DNA of 64,000 nt from Flavobacteriaceae bacterium (GTDB taxonomy: Bacteria; Bacteroidota; Bacteroidia; Flavobacteriales; Flavobacteriaceae). Of the stretch, positions 27,352-35,504 are shown piece by piece; position 1 is the stretch's first letter, and every line of letters starts with the position of its first letter. A model generated the notes under the pieces. The model was not told the DNA's origin. It did no database searches and was given only the letters and a program-made list of their open reading frames with translations. Location of the stretch: NCBI GenBank assembly GCA_018402135.1, contig JAGYJF010000005.1:186001-250000 (forward strand), read 5' to 3'. The translations under genes were made by a program, and so were the position numbers.

Positions 27352-28035
27352 ATGCCCACAAACACTTTTCATAAAGTTTTAATTTTTCTTTGGTTTCAAT
27401 GTGTTTGTTCGTTATCCTTTGCGCAACTGCCCGAAGGTTTTATTTATGTTAAAGAAATTATTCCAGATATTGAAGTTTCCTTAAGTTATTACTGCACCGA
27501 AAATTTTGTTGGCGATACCATTAACGGTTATCATGCGAATAAACTAATATTAAGTTCGGCCTCAGCTAAGGCTTTGGCAAAAGTGCAAGACGAACTGCAA
27601 TCTAAAAATTTGTGTCTTTTGGTTTTTGACGGTTACAGGCCACAAACAGCAGTGAATCATTTTGTAAGTTGGGCAAAGGATTTGAATGACACTCTTCAAA
27701 AATCTAAATTTTATCCAAAAGTAGAAAAGCGGTATTTGTTTAGGGATGGTTATATAGCTTCGCGCTCCGGTCATAGCCGCGGGAGTACCGTCGATTTAAC
27801 GCTTATAGATGGCAATACAGGAAAACAGTTAGATATGGGAACGCCATTTGACTTTTTCGGTTTAGAGTCTGCCGTAAATTATCAAGAATTAAGTTCGGAG
27901 CAGAAAACTAATAGAGCCATATTGCAGGAGGTGATGCAAAAACAAGGATTTAGAAACTATCCGCAGGAATGGTGGCATTTTACCTTGCGAAACGAACCGT
28001 TTCCAGAGACATATTTTGATTTTTTTGTGGAATAA
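27352..28035 (+). CDS. D-Ala-D-Ala dipeptidase (VanX family, M15D)
   Basis: A 227-residue secreted peptidase. The signal peptide ends at LSFA, and the ATG at 27352 is preferred over TTG at 27346. Zinc ligands are H and D in SGHSRGSTVDLTL and H in QEWWHFTL, where the Glu is catalytic; YRPQ carries the conserved Arg. VanX hydrolyses D-Ala-D-Ala in the cytoplasm of resistant Gram-positives. This exported form without vanH or vanA more likely recycles peptidoglycan dipeptides. Divergent from the alkB-like gene, 38 bp apart. Confidence 0.9.
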   Translation: MPTNTFHKVLIFLWFQCVCSLSFAQLPEGFIYVKEIIPDIEVSLSYYCTENFVGDTINGYHANKLILSSASAKALAKVQDELQSKNLCLLVFDGYRPQTAVNHFVSWAKDLNDTLQKSKFYPKVEKRYLFRDGYIASRSGHSRGSTVDLTLIDGNTGKQLDMGTPFDFFGLESAVNYQELSSEQKTNRAILQEVMQKQGFRNYPQEWWHFTLRNEPFPETYFDFFVE

Positions 28036-28044
28036 AGGCGGATT

Positions 28045-28398
28045 TTACAGATACCAATAAGCCCAATACATGAGGCCAAACTGCAAGGGAATTCTCAGTA
28101 GTAAAATCCATTGTGGTATACCTGCCGAAGCTTTTTTGCCAGATAGCATGTAGAAGTGTACCAGTAAAAACACGGCTAGCATTGTCATAATCCCATAAAT
28201 TGAAATCACTTTTAATGCTGGAATACTGAGTGAAATGCCCAATGCAATTTCGGCGGCGCCACTCAAATACACGAGCAATTTGTGATTTGGCAAGTATCGT
28301 GGCATGATACGCATGTATGCTTTTGGTCTAATAAAATGCATCGTTCCGGCAAAAACATACATCAATGCCATGATATAAAAGTGGATAGGCTCAGTCAT
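28045..28398 (-). CDS. DoxX-family membrane protein
   Basis: A 117-residue protein with four hydrophobic helices (starting MTEPIHFYIMALMYVFAGTM). It has the DoxX-like HFIRPKAYMRIMPRYLP and LSGAAEIALGISL. The start at 28398 is favoured because the ATG overlaps the stop of the upstream gene by 8 bp (ATGACTGA arrangement), implying coupling. The longer frame up to 28491 would lie inside that gene. Function unknown. Confidence 0.8.
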   Translation of the reverse strand: MTEPIHFYIMALMYVFAGTMHFIRPKAYMRIMPRYLPNHKLLVYLSGAAEIALGISLSIPALKVISIYGIMTMLAVFLLVHFYMLSGKKASAGIPQWILLLRIPLQFGLMYWAYWYL

Positions 28399-29365
28399 TT
28401 TTATAAGTATTGTAGTTAATACCGATACCGTAATTTTTGAAATCGTTATTGAGTAAAGTTGAGGTAAAACCATTATTTTTTTTGAAGGCAACCCAACTAT
28501 TGTCGGATATAAACATCCGTTTTATAAAGGTGCGAGAAGCTTCAATTTTATCAGTAAATGGCAATAAAGGTCTGAAATTGGTGGGAATATTAATCACACC
28601 ATCACCCGATTTAATTTCCTTGTATTTTTTATTTGGTAGTAGTTTATCATTATCATCGGTATAACCCAAAACTTGTAGCGAAATAAATACACCTTCTTTG
28701 GGAATAAAAATATTGTAGTTGCTAACGTCTAATTCATAAAAATTGCCATCTTTTTCATTTGCGACAAAAACGATGTTTTGATTGGTGATTTCTTTTCCAG
28801 GAATGCCATTATTGTTTCGATAGAATTTCACCTTAAATAGGGTAGAAAATTCATATTTTTCAGCATTAGAAACTTTGCGTTTATTCCAATCTTTAGATTC
28901 TGGCGTAATAGGAAATTGAACAGAAGTAATTTTTCTTGTTTCACTGTCATCAAATTGAAACAATACAGCAATTTCAGACTCTATAGTTGGCAACCAACAG
29001 TTGTAATAATCATCGTCTAAATAGGGTTTAAGTTTTTCTTTTTTGAATTTCTTGTTCAACTTAACGCTTAATACCACCTCGTCAAGCGTAGCAGTTTCTG
29101 GAGTTAATAAAATCTCATTGGTCAGATTAACACTAGCAAGAGAAATCCTGGTATAACCTAAGGCAGAGATAAAAAGCGAATCTATATCGGGATATAACTT
29201 ATCGTTAAAAATGAAAATGCCTTCATCATCGGCAAATAATCCTTGACCATTGCCAAATGCCACCGTTGCAAAAGATACAGGCAGTTTGTTTTCGTTATCT
29301 AAAATTTGAATTTGGGCCAATAACCCTTGGCAACAACAAAAAAAGACAACAATAAACCGCAGCAT
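28391..29365 (-). CDS. Carboxypeptidase-regulatory-like domain protein, exported
   Basis: A 324-residue protein with a signal peptide (MLRFIVVFFCCCQGLLAQ). An N-terminal Ig-like CarboxypepD_reg domain (about 19-95; VSFATVAFGNGQGLFADDEG, FISALGYTRI) is followed by TLDEVVLSVKL, the run that links to TonB plug domains in other proteins. The rest is an unassigned beta-rich region with no barrel. Similar lone proteins occur widely in Flavobacteriaceae; role unknown. The DoxX gene overlaps its end. Confidence 0.7.
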   Translation of the reverse strand: MLRFIVVFFCCCQGLLAQIQILDNENKLPVSFATVAFGNGQGLFADDEGIFIFNDKLYPDIDSLFISALGYTRISLASVNLTNEILLTPETATLDEVVLSVKLNKKFKKEKLKPYLDDDYYNCWLPTIESEIAVLFQFDDSETRKITSVQFPITPESKDWNKRKVSNAEKYEFSTLFKVKFYRNNNGIPGKEITNQNIVFVANEKDGNFYELDVSNYNIFIPKEGVFISLQVLGYTDDNDKLLPNKKYKEIKSGDGVINIPTNFRPLLPFTDKIEASRTFIKRMFISDNSWVAFKKNNGFTSTLLNNDFKNYGIGINYNTYKND

Positions 29366-29401
29366 ATAGTAGTATTAAGAGAATGCTAAGGTATTAAAAT
29401 A

Positions 29402-29554
29402 TTAATCAATGGCGTTTTTTGTAATAAAGTATCTCCAACCAATAATGACCAGCTGCCATTTTTTTGCTTTAGAAAGATCTAACTTTTGTTTGGTAAAACT
29501 GGGTAGTAGTAATTTGTTGAGCGAGGCCAGTAACTTATAAATTAATTTTGTCAT
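29402..29554 (-). CDS. Small basic protein with one hydrophobic helix (50 aa)
   Basis: A 51-codon gene encoding MTKLIYKLLASLNKLLLPSF then TKQKLDLSKAKKWQLVIIGW and RYFITKNAID. It is strongly basic and partly amphipathic, with a conserved-looking LLPSFTKxxLDLSKAxKxQLxIIGWRYxxTxxAxD pattern. I recall this from many Flavobacteriaceae, often mislabelled as an SsrA-binding protein. No function is established. It has no promoter box I can place with confidence. Confidence 0.6.
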   Translation of the reverse strand: MTKLIYKLLASLNKLLLPSFTKQKLDLSKAKKWQLVIIGWRYFITKNAID

Positions 29555-29803
29555 GTTTTTTATTTCAGGTCGGTGGTTTTATCTTCCAATTATTTTTTAA
29601 AATTACAACTTTATAAATTAAATCGTTAAAATTGAGGTTTAGAATTCTACTTTACAAGCGGTTATAGATTGCTAACTTTTTGGTAATGTTTCAAATTAAA
29701 TTTTGAAAAAGCATATACCTATATTTACACCATTCTAAAGCGTTTTTAACATTAATTTTAAAAGAGAAAACGGTAGGAATATCCCTAAAAATTAAATTAA
29801 AGT

Positions 29804-31762
29804 ATGAAGTTATTTTACTCACTGCTCGTCTTTTTTATAAGCAGTACCATGTTTGCCCAAATAGTTGTTATTAATGAATTAGATTGTGACACGCCGGGCG
29901 TAGATGATAAAGAATTTGTTGAACTCAAATCCGTTACCCCTAATTTTTCGTTAGATGGTTTTATTTTAGTATTTTTTAATGGTTCCGCTTCGGGCGGAAA
30001 TAGAAGTTATCTCGCCTTAGATTTGGCAGGTTACACTACCGATAGTAATGGTTTGTTATTAATTGGTAGTACCACTGTTGTACCTTTTCCACAGTATATC
30101 ATTCCGGTGAGTGTGATTCAAAACGGTGCCGATGCAGTCGCTATTTATCAGGCAAGTCTTGATGATTTCCCAGATGAAACTTTGGCAACACAAGTTAATC
30201 TCGTTGATGCCTTGGTGTACGGCACTAATGATCCTGAAGCTACTGAATTATTAAATCTTTTAGGTTTAAGCGAACAAATAAATGAAGGCGCAGGTAATAA
30301 TACCAATTCCATACAGCGTTTTGACGATGGTGAAGGCAATATTACTTACCAAGCAACTACGCCAACACCACGACAGAATAACGATGGCAGTGGGATTATT
30401 TTTAATGGAATTACCATTTCAGTACCCCAAGAAATTTATAATGAAGGCGATGTTTTTGATATCACAATAACCTCAGATTTTGCCGTAAGTGATGATTTTG
30501 TGTTCGATTTAAGCTTAAATAACGGTGGATTTAACGAAGATGATTTTACGGGTAATACCATGTTAACCATCCCAAATGGGAACAATACGGTAACTACTAC
30601 TATTACCATAATTGATGACGATCTAGACGAAGGCGATGAGGTCGTGAAAATTCGAATTCTTGACCTTGAAGAACCTTATATTAGAAACAATAGCGTTGTT
30701 GAGGTTAGAATCGTCGATAATGATTTCGTAATAGCATCTTGGGGAACACCGATTAATCCAACCTACGGTGTGGTGGCAAGTACGCAGCCGGACGGATATT
30801 ACAATTCTTTAAACGGACTTGCTGGAGAAGATTTAAAACAAGCAGTGCAAGAAATTATTGCCGATCAAAATACCGTTCGCACGCATACCTATGCAGACAT
30901 TATTGATATTTTAAAATCGGCTGATCAAAACCCGCTGAATAGCAACGAAGTTTGGTTGGTTTACACCGAACAGAGTCGTTCAAAACTAGAATTTCAAACT
31001 GGTTCTAGTGGCGTTGGAAAATGGAATAGAGAACACACGTATCCCAGATCTCTTGGTGGTTTTAATAGTATTGAAGACGATGATATTGCAACCGGTATAA
31101 ACTCTTTTTGGATAACCAACGCCGATTCTTTAAGACATGGAAATTCAGACGCGCATGCTTTACGTGCCGCTGATGCTGGAGAAAATAGCAGTCGTGGCAA
31201 TCAGCATTACGGTCAATACAATGGTCCAGCTGGGACTCTAGGTGGATTTAAAGGTGATGTTGCTAGAGGTGTACTTTACATGGAAATTAGATTTAATGGT
31301 CTATCTGTTGTAGATGGGTTTCCTGCTGTTACTGGGCAGATGGGTGATTTACAAACCATTCTTACTTGGCACAGAAATGATGCACCCGACGATTTTGAAA
31401 TGAATCGCAACAACGTGGTGTACGAATGGCAACGTAATCGAAATCCTTTTATTGATTTACCTGATTTGGTTGAATATATTTGGGGCAACCTGGTTGGTGA
31501 AGTATGGGATCAAGAATTGAGTATTGCAGACGCGGCTTTAAATCAATTAAAAATATATCCAAATCCAGCAAAGGATTACTTACAATTTAAGGGTGTTAAT
31601 GGAGCTACAGATATAACAATTCTTACCATAGATGGCAGACAGTTACAATCGCAGCGTATTTATAACGACACCACTATTGATATGAGTCTTTCTTCTGGAA
31701 TGTATTTGCTTAATATCACCAGCGAAGGTCAAACAGCAATTAGGAAAATTTTGGTGCAATAA
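29804..31762 (+). CDS. Secreted endonuclease I with lamin-tail, Calx-beta and T9SS sorting domains
   Basis: A 652-residue modular exoprotein. It has a signal peptide (1-18, ending MFA-Q), a lamin-tail-like domain (about 20-190; VVINELDCDTPGVDDKEFVE), a Calx-beta-like domain (about 203-310; EGDVFDITITSDF, IDDDLDEGDEVVKI), a His-Asn-His nuclease of the endonuclease I family (about 330-565; KWNREHTYPRSLGG holds the catalytic His) and a type IX sorting domain (about 578-652; LKIYPNPAKDYLQF ... SSGMYLLNI). Likely exported to the surface to degrade extracellular DNA or RNA. Confidence 0.9.
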   Translation: MKLFYSLLVFFISSTMFAQIVVINELDCDTPGVDDKEFVELKSVTPNFSLDGFILVFFNGSASGGNRSYLALDLAGYTTDSNGLLLIGSTTVVPFPQYIIPVSVIQNGADAVAIYQASLDDFPDETLATQVNLVDALVYGTNDPEATELLNLLGLSEQINEGAGNNTNSIQRFDDGEGNITYQATTPTPRQNNDGSGIIFNGITISVPQEIYNEGDVFDITITSDFAVSDDFVFDLSLNNGGFNEDDFTGNTMLTIPNGNNTVTTTITIIDDDLDEGDEVVKIRILDLEEPYIRNNSVVEVRIVDNDFVIASWGTPINPTYGVVASTQPDGYYNSLNGLAGEDLKQAVQEIIADQNTVRTHTYADIIDILKSADQNPLNSNEVWLVYTEQSRSKLEFQTGSSGVGKWNREHTYPRSLGGFNSIEDDDIATGINSFWITNADSLRHGNSDAHALRAADAGENSSRGNQHYGQYNGPAGTLGGFKGDVARGVLYMEIRFNGLSVVDGFPAVTGQMGDLQTILTWHRNDAPDDFEMNRNNVVYEWQRNRNPFIDLPDLVEYIWGNLVGEVWDQELSIADAALNQLKIYPNPAKDYLQFKGVNGATDITILTIDGRQLQSQRIYNDTTIDMSLSSGMYLLNITSEGQTAIRKILVQ

Positions 31763-31818
31763 AAAACACTCTAATTCAATTATACATTAAGGTGTTTCTG
31801 ATATTTAAATTTTTGCTT

Positions 31819-33954
31819 TTATTCAGTTAATTTGGAAATTTTTAGCTTGCCATTACTTAAGCCATATTCCATAACAACGGCACCATTTTTTTCTGAAAAG
31901 GTATCTTCTATCTCTTGACCGTCATCATTTTTAAGCATTACTTTAATATTGGTGATATGACCATTTTTGTTGCGCTTAAGTTTTGAATAGTTCATGGTTA
32001 CGCCAAATTCTTTAAATTTTTTAATTTGAAGATTTAGTTCTTCATCGGTAGTTTCTTTATAAATATAATGGGTAATGCCATTTTTTGATTCGTTCGTGTC
32101 GTCCGTATAAGCAACATTATTTAACCTGTAATATATTGCTGTATTTTTAGGTTTTAAAGCTAGGTGATTTGATAAGGCGTTGGTTTTAAATTCAATTATA
32201 ACATCTTTATCTGAAAGACCCATAGAATCTAGTTTCCTGTTATTTTTAAATACTTCGACTGATTGAATTACATCTGGGTCCATACTTCTAAATTCAGATT
32301 CTTCTATTATTTTTCCATGCCTCATGTAAACAACTTTATTTGGTGATTTAATCTTATTAGGATTAATTGAAGAATTAGAAGCGTTTATGTCTTTTATTGA
32401 ATCATTAAAATATAAAGTGTTGTCAATCATGGCCTTCTTTAGAAAAAATTTATATTTCGAGGAATTCAAATTTAATGAATCAGTTTCTGTATCTTCTTTT
32501 TCATTAATTATTTGTACAATTATAGTGTCGTTTACCTGGGTAATAAAGCTTTTACTAAAAGAATTCACCCAAATACTATCTTTTTCTGTTAGAGTTTTAT
32601 TTTTTAGGTTACCAACCTTGTACATTTTTTTATTAATCTCTATCATTTCTTCGCGTAATTCTGCTAATGAATTCTTCTTATAGAATTTTAAAAGTTCCTC
32701 TAATGTTCCTCCGGTCTGGGCTAAAAAGCTTTCTATTTGTTGGTCTACAAGATTATTAATTTTTATAATTTCATCTTCTGTGAGATTAATACTAACGGTT
32801 CCAACTCCAAAACTACCGTCAGACGAATTCATTTCAAAATAGAAAGGTAAAATACCATTTGGGTTGCCCCTCATGTAATTTGCACTTCCATTAGCAGTCT
32901 CAAAGTCAATGTCAATTTCAATAATCTCAGCATCATTGTTTCGACTTATTTTTTTGATAACCATTAAAATATTGTTGTCCTTTAAATCTTCTTTGATAGA
33001 TTTTAAAGTTTTGTCGCTCATATCTTTGGTGAAAATAATTTTAATGTCTTTAGCGTTGCTAGTAGTATCGTTTACAGGATACTCAACTTCTAAAGGCACA
33101 TAAATGTCTTTGGTGTTCATACTGAGCAAAAACACTGCTAAAACGGGAATGATCAATATGAATTGAAGTTTAAAAATTTGTTTTGATTTTGGTTTGTGTA
33201 ACATAACGATTCGTTTTTTGATGGTGGAATTATAAAATGTAGTGGTAAATGCCAGCTCTTGATTAGGGATGCTGGTTTTAAGAAGGAGTTTTTGATAAAG
33301 ATGTTGATGGGCGTTTTGGTCATGAACTTTTTGATCGGCTATAAACTCTAAATTTTGCTGTAATGCTTGTTTGTAAAACCAAGTAATTGGATTGAACCAA
33401 AACACAATAGCGTATAGTTGAGAAAGCATCATGTCTATAGAATGACGCTCTTTTACGTGAACAACTTCATGCTGCAACACCAAGTCAAGTTCTTTATTAT
33501 CGAATTGTTTAGGATTGACCACAATCCAATTAAAAAACGAAAAGGGAGCAGTATTTTGTTCATTCAAAACAAGTTTGAAGCTTGTATTTTGTACTGTCTT
33601 ACTATTTGAAATTAAATTAAAAAGTGATTTTATATCTAAAAGTAGCTTAATAAAGAAAAATGCCACGCCTGCTATGTAAGCGTAAAAAAGCCAAGAGAAA
33701 TAGTTAAATGATTTAGGAGAATCGCGCACTGTTGCTTCAGCAAGCAGCAAATCAATATTTGCATTGGAGTTAAATGTAACGGGCTCGTAATAGATATAAT
33801 TGGAAATGGTTACCAACGGAATTAAAACTGAAATCGCCAATCCCGCTAACAAAAACCATCTATTGGCATTAAAAAAGGTGTGACGTTTTAAAAGTAATTG
33901 ATAGAACAAAAAGAATAGAAGCAGAACGAGATTTGCTTTTAAAATATAATCCAT
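31819..33954 (-). CDS. BlaR1/MecR1-like M56 metallopeptidase
   Basis: A 711-residue membrane protease. TM helices lie at about 5-22, 32-52, 86-105 and 265-282. The M56 zinc site is HEVVH (162-166), with Glu203 in LEFIADQ as the probable third ligand. The roughly 430-residue exterior lacks the penicillin-binding SxxK sensor of true BlaR1. It ends in a stretch like a TonB plug (MDPDVIQSVEVFKNNRKLDS). It lies 2 bp downstream of blaI, so it presumably inactivates that repressor on an unknown envelope signal. Confidence 0.85.
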   Translation of the reverse strand: MDYILKANLVLLLFFLFYQLLLKRHTFFNANRWFLLAGLAISVLIPLVTISNYIYYEPVTFNSNANIDLLLAEATVRDSPKSFNYFSWLFYAYIAGVAFFFIKLLLDIKSLFNLISNSKTVQNTSFKLVLNEQNTAPFSFFNWIVVNPKQFDNKELDLVLQHEVVHVKERHSIDMMLSQLYAIVFWFNPITWFYKQALQQNLEFIADQKVHDQNAHQHLYQKLLLKTSIPNQELAFTTTFYNSTIKKRIVMLHKPKSKQIFKLQFILIIPVLAVFLLSMNTKDIYVPLEVEYPVNDTTSNAKDIKIIFTKDMSDKTLKSIKEDLKDNNILMVIKKISRNNDAEIIEIDIDFETANGSANYMRGNPNGILPFYFEMNSSDGSFGVGTVSINLTEDEIIKINNLVDQQIESFLAQTGGTLEELLKFYKKNSLAELREEMIEINKKMYKVGNLKNKTLTEKDSIWVNSFSKSFITQVNDTIIVQIINEKEDTETDSLNLNSSKYKFFLKKAMIDNTLYFNDSIKDINASNSSINPNKIKSPNKVVYMRHGKIIEESEFRSMDPDVIQSVEVFKNNRKLDSMGLSDKDVIIEFKTNALSNHLALKPKNTAIYYRLNNVAYTDDTNESKNGITHYIYKETTDEELNLQIKKFKEFGVTMNYSKLKRNKNGHITNIKVMLKNDDGQEIEDTFSEKNGAVVMEYGLSNGKLKISKLTE

Positions 33955-33956
33955 AA

Positions 33957-34316
33957 TTATTGCTTTTTCTCGATTAAGGCAATGATTTCTCTTAGTTCAT
34001 CAGCGCTAATTTTTTCTTCCTTGGCAAAAAATGACACCACATTTTTATAAGAGCTGTTAAAATAATTTTCAATAGCTGTATTCATAAAGCGTTTTTTGTA
34101 AACTTCTTTTTCTACCAATGGAATATATTGGTGTGTTTTTCCATAAGCTTTGTGACTAACATAGCCTTTGTCTTCCAGATTTCTTATGATAGTAGAAAGC
34201 GTGTTATAGTGTGGCTTATCTTCTTTGATTTCGGAAAGCATATCTTTTACGAAAGCCTTTTGAAGGCGCCAAAGAATATGCATAATTTCTTCTTCCTTAT
34301 TGGTTAGTTTTTGCAT
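33957..34316 (-). CDS. blaI: BlaI/MecI/CopY-family repressor
   Basis: A 119-residue winged-helix repressor: MQKLTNKEEEIMHILWRLQK, recognition part PHYNTLSTIIRNLEDKGYV, wing KTHQYIPLV, and a C-terminal dimerisation helix pair. I start at 34316 because the ATG at 34346 would overlap the operators. It is paired with the M56 protease, the usual sensor-protease/repressor unit. Two AACTAA-N4-TTAGTT-like operators cover its own promoter. The symbol denotes the family only; a beta-lactam role is not implied. Confidence 0.88.
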   Translation of the reverse strand: MQKLTNKEEEIMHILWRLQKAFVKDMLSEIKEDKPHYNTLSTIIRNLEDKGYVSHKAYGKTHQYIPLVEKEVYKKRFMNTAIENYFNSSYKNVVSFFAKEEKISADELREIIALIEKKQ

Positions 34317-34344
34317 GGTATCAATAATTAAAATACAAATTAAC

Positions 34345-34380
34345 AACTAAAAAAGCAGTTATACAACTAAAAAATTAGTT
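34345..34380 (-). promoter_or_regulatory. Tandem BlaI-type operators over the blaI promoter
   Basis: Plus-strand AACTAAAAAATTAGTT (34365-34380) is a perfect 6-4-6 dyad. AACTAAAAAAGCAGTT (34345-34360) is a half-degenerate copy exactly 20 bp away, on the same face of the helix. On the minus strand a TTG (34362-34364) and TTAATTTG flank the second operator, so both sites overlap the promoter. Confidence 0.7.
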
Positions 34381-34477
34381 AATTAACGATAAAAGTAGTT
34401 TGATAAAAAATTTTAAAGGTCAATCCATATTGTATTTTGATATCTTATCTTCGCAGATGAAATTTAGAAATACATAA

Positions 34478-35428
34478 ATGAGTATCGTATTAGTTTTAGT
34501 TGGCTTGGCATTATTGGTTGTGGGTGGAGAGTTTTTGGTGCGTTCGTCAGTGGCCATGTCTTTTAAATTTAAAATATCTAAGTTGGTAATTGGAATGACA
34601 GTTGTGTCATTTGCTACTTCAGCACCAGAATTGCTGGTAAGTTTGCAGGCCGCACTGGATGGAAATTCTGATATCGCTCTCGGGAATATCATTGGTTCGA
34701 ATATTGCCAATATTGGTTTGGTGTTAGGTATTACTGCTATAATTTCTCCTATTGTGGTTGACCGAAGCTTTTATAGACTTAACTGGCCAATGATGATGTT
34801 GGTCTCAATTGCATTGTATTATTTTTTAAAGAACGATAATGTTTTAAGTTTTATTGAAGGACTCATTCTGTTTATTTCGTTGCTGGTATTCTTAGTTATT
34901 CTTATAAAATCTGCTGCCCGAGAACGCACGGCTGAGATAGAAGAATTAGACGATTCACTGCAACAGGTATCAAACTTTAAAATTATCTTATGGCTAATTA
35001 TCGGTGGTGCGGCGTTATATTTTGGTTCGGAATGGTTGGTGGATGGAGCACAACAATTGGCCAAATCGGTTGGTGTGAGCGATTATGCAATCTCGGTTAC
35101 GGTGATTGCCATTGGTACCTCAGTACCAGAATTGGCAGCATCGGTAATTGCTGCTCTTAAGCAAGAAAAGGCCATTTCTTTAGGAAACCTTATCGGTTCA
35201 AATATTTTTAATATTGCTTCTGTACTCGGTTTAACAGCAATGATAAAACCAATTGTAGTAAACCCTGACACCCCAGAAATTTTATCGACTAATATTTTTT
35301 GGATGATTGGCTTTTCAGCAGTTTTGTTGCCCATGTTGTTCATTCTTAAGAAATATCAAATTTCCAGAATAAAAGGAGCAATATTGGTGTTAGGTTATGC
35401 TGTATTTATGGTTTTGATTTTTAGATAA
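34478..35428 (+). CDS. Calcium/sodium antiporter (YrbG family)
   Basis: A 316-residue CaCA-superfamily exchanger with about ten helices in two inverted halves. Each half has its alpha repeat: ATSAPELLVS with GNIIGSNIANIGLVLG in the first, and GTSVPELAAS with GNLIGSNIFNIASVLG in the second. The acidic ion-binding Glu is present in both. It exports Ca2+ using Na+ or H+. Divergent from blaI; convergent with GSII, whose terminator lies between. Confidence 0.9.
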   Translation: MSIVLVLVGLALLVVGGEFLVRSSVAMSFKFKISKLVIGMTVVSFATSAPELLVSLQAALDGNSDIALGNIIGSNIANIGLVLGITAIISPIVVDRSFYRLNWPMMMLVSIALYYFLKNDNVLSFIEGLILFISLLVFLVILIKSAARERTAEIEELDDSLQQVSNFKIILWLIIGGAALYFGSEWLVDGAQQLAKSVGVSDYAISVTVIAIGTSVPELAASVIAALKQEKAISLGNLIGSNIFNIASVLGLTAMIKPIVVNPDTPEILSTNIFWMIGFSAVLLPMLFILKKYQISRIKGAILVLGYAVFMVLIFR

Positions 35429-35443
35429 AGTTTTCGCCTATAA

Positions 35444-35473
35444 CAAAAAAATGGCGTCCTTTAAAGGACGCCA
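35444..35473 (-). terminator. Terminator of the GSII gene
   Basis: TGGCGTCC (35452-35459) and GGACGCCA (35466-35473) pair around TTTAAA. On the minus strand the stem is followed by TTTTTTT, so it serves the gene at 35505. Confidence 0.85.
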
Positions 35474-35504
35474 AATCAATCAACTTAAAGCGTACAATTT
35501 TAAT

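Noticed and set aside
27352..28035. VanX homologue as part of a vancomycin resistance cluster
   Set aside because: There is no vanH, vanA, vanS or vanR nearby, the product has an export signal, and lone homologues commonly recycle peptidoglycan dipeptides.
31819..34316. BlaR1-BlaI pair as a beta-lactam resistance locus
   Set aside because: No beta-lactamase gene is adjacent and the sensor lacks a penicillin-binding domain; such pairs often control other functions.
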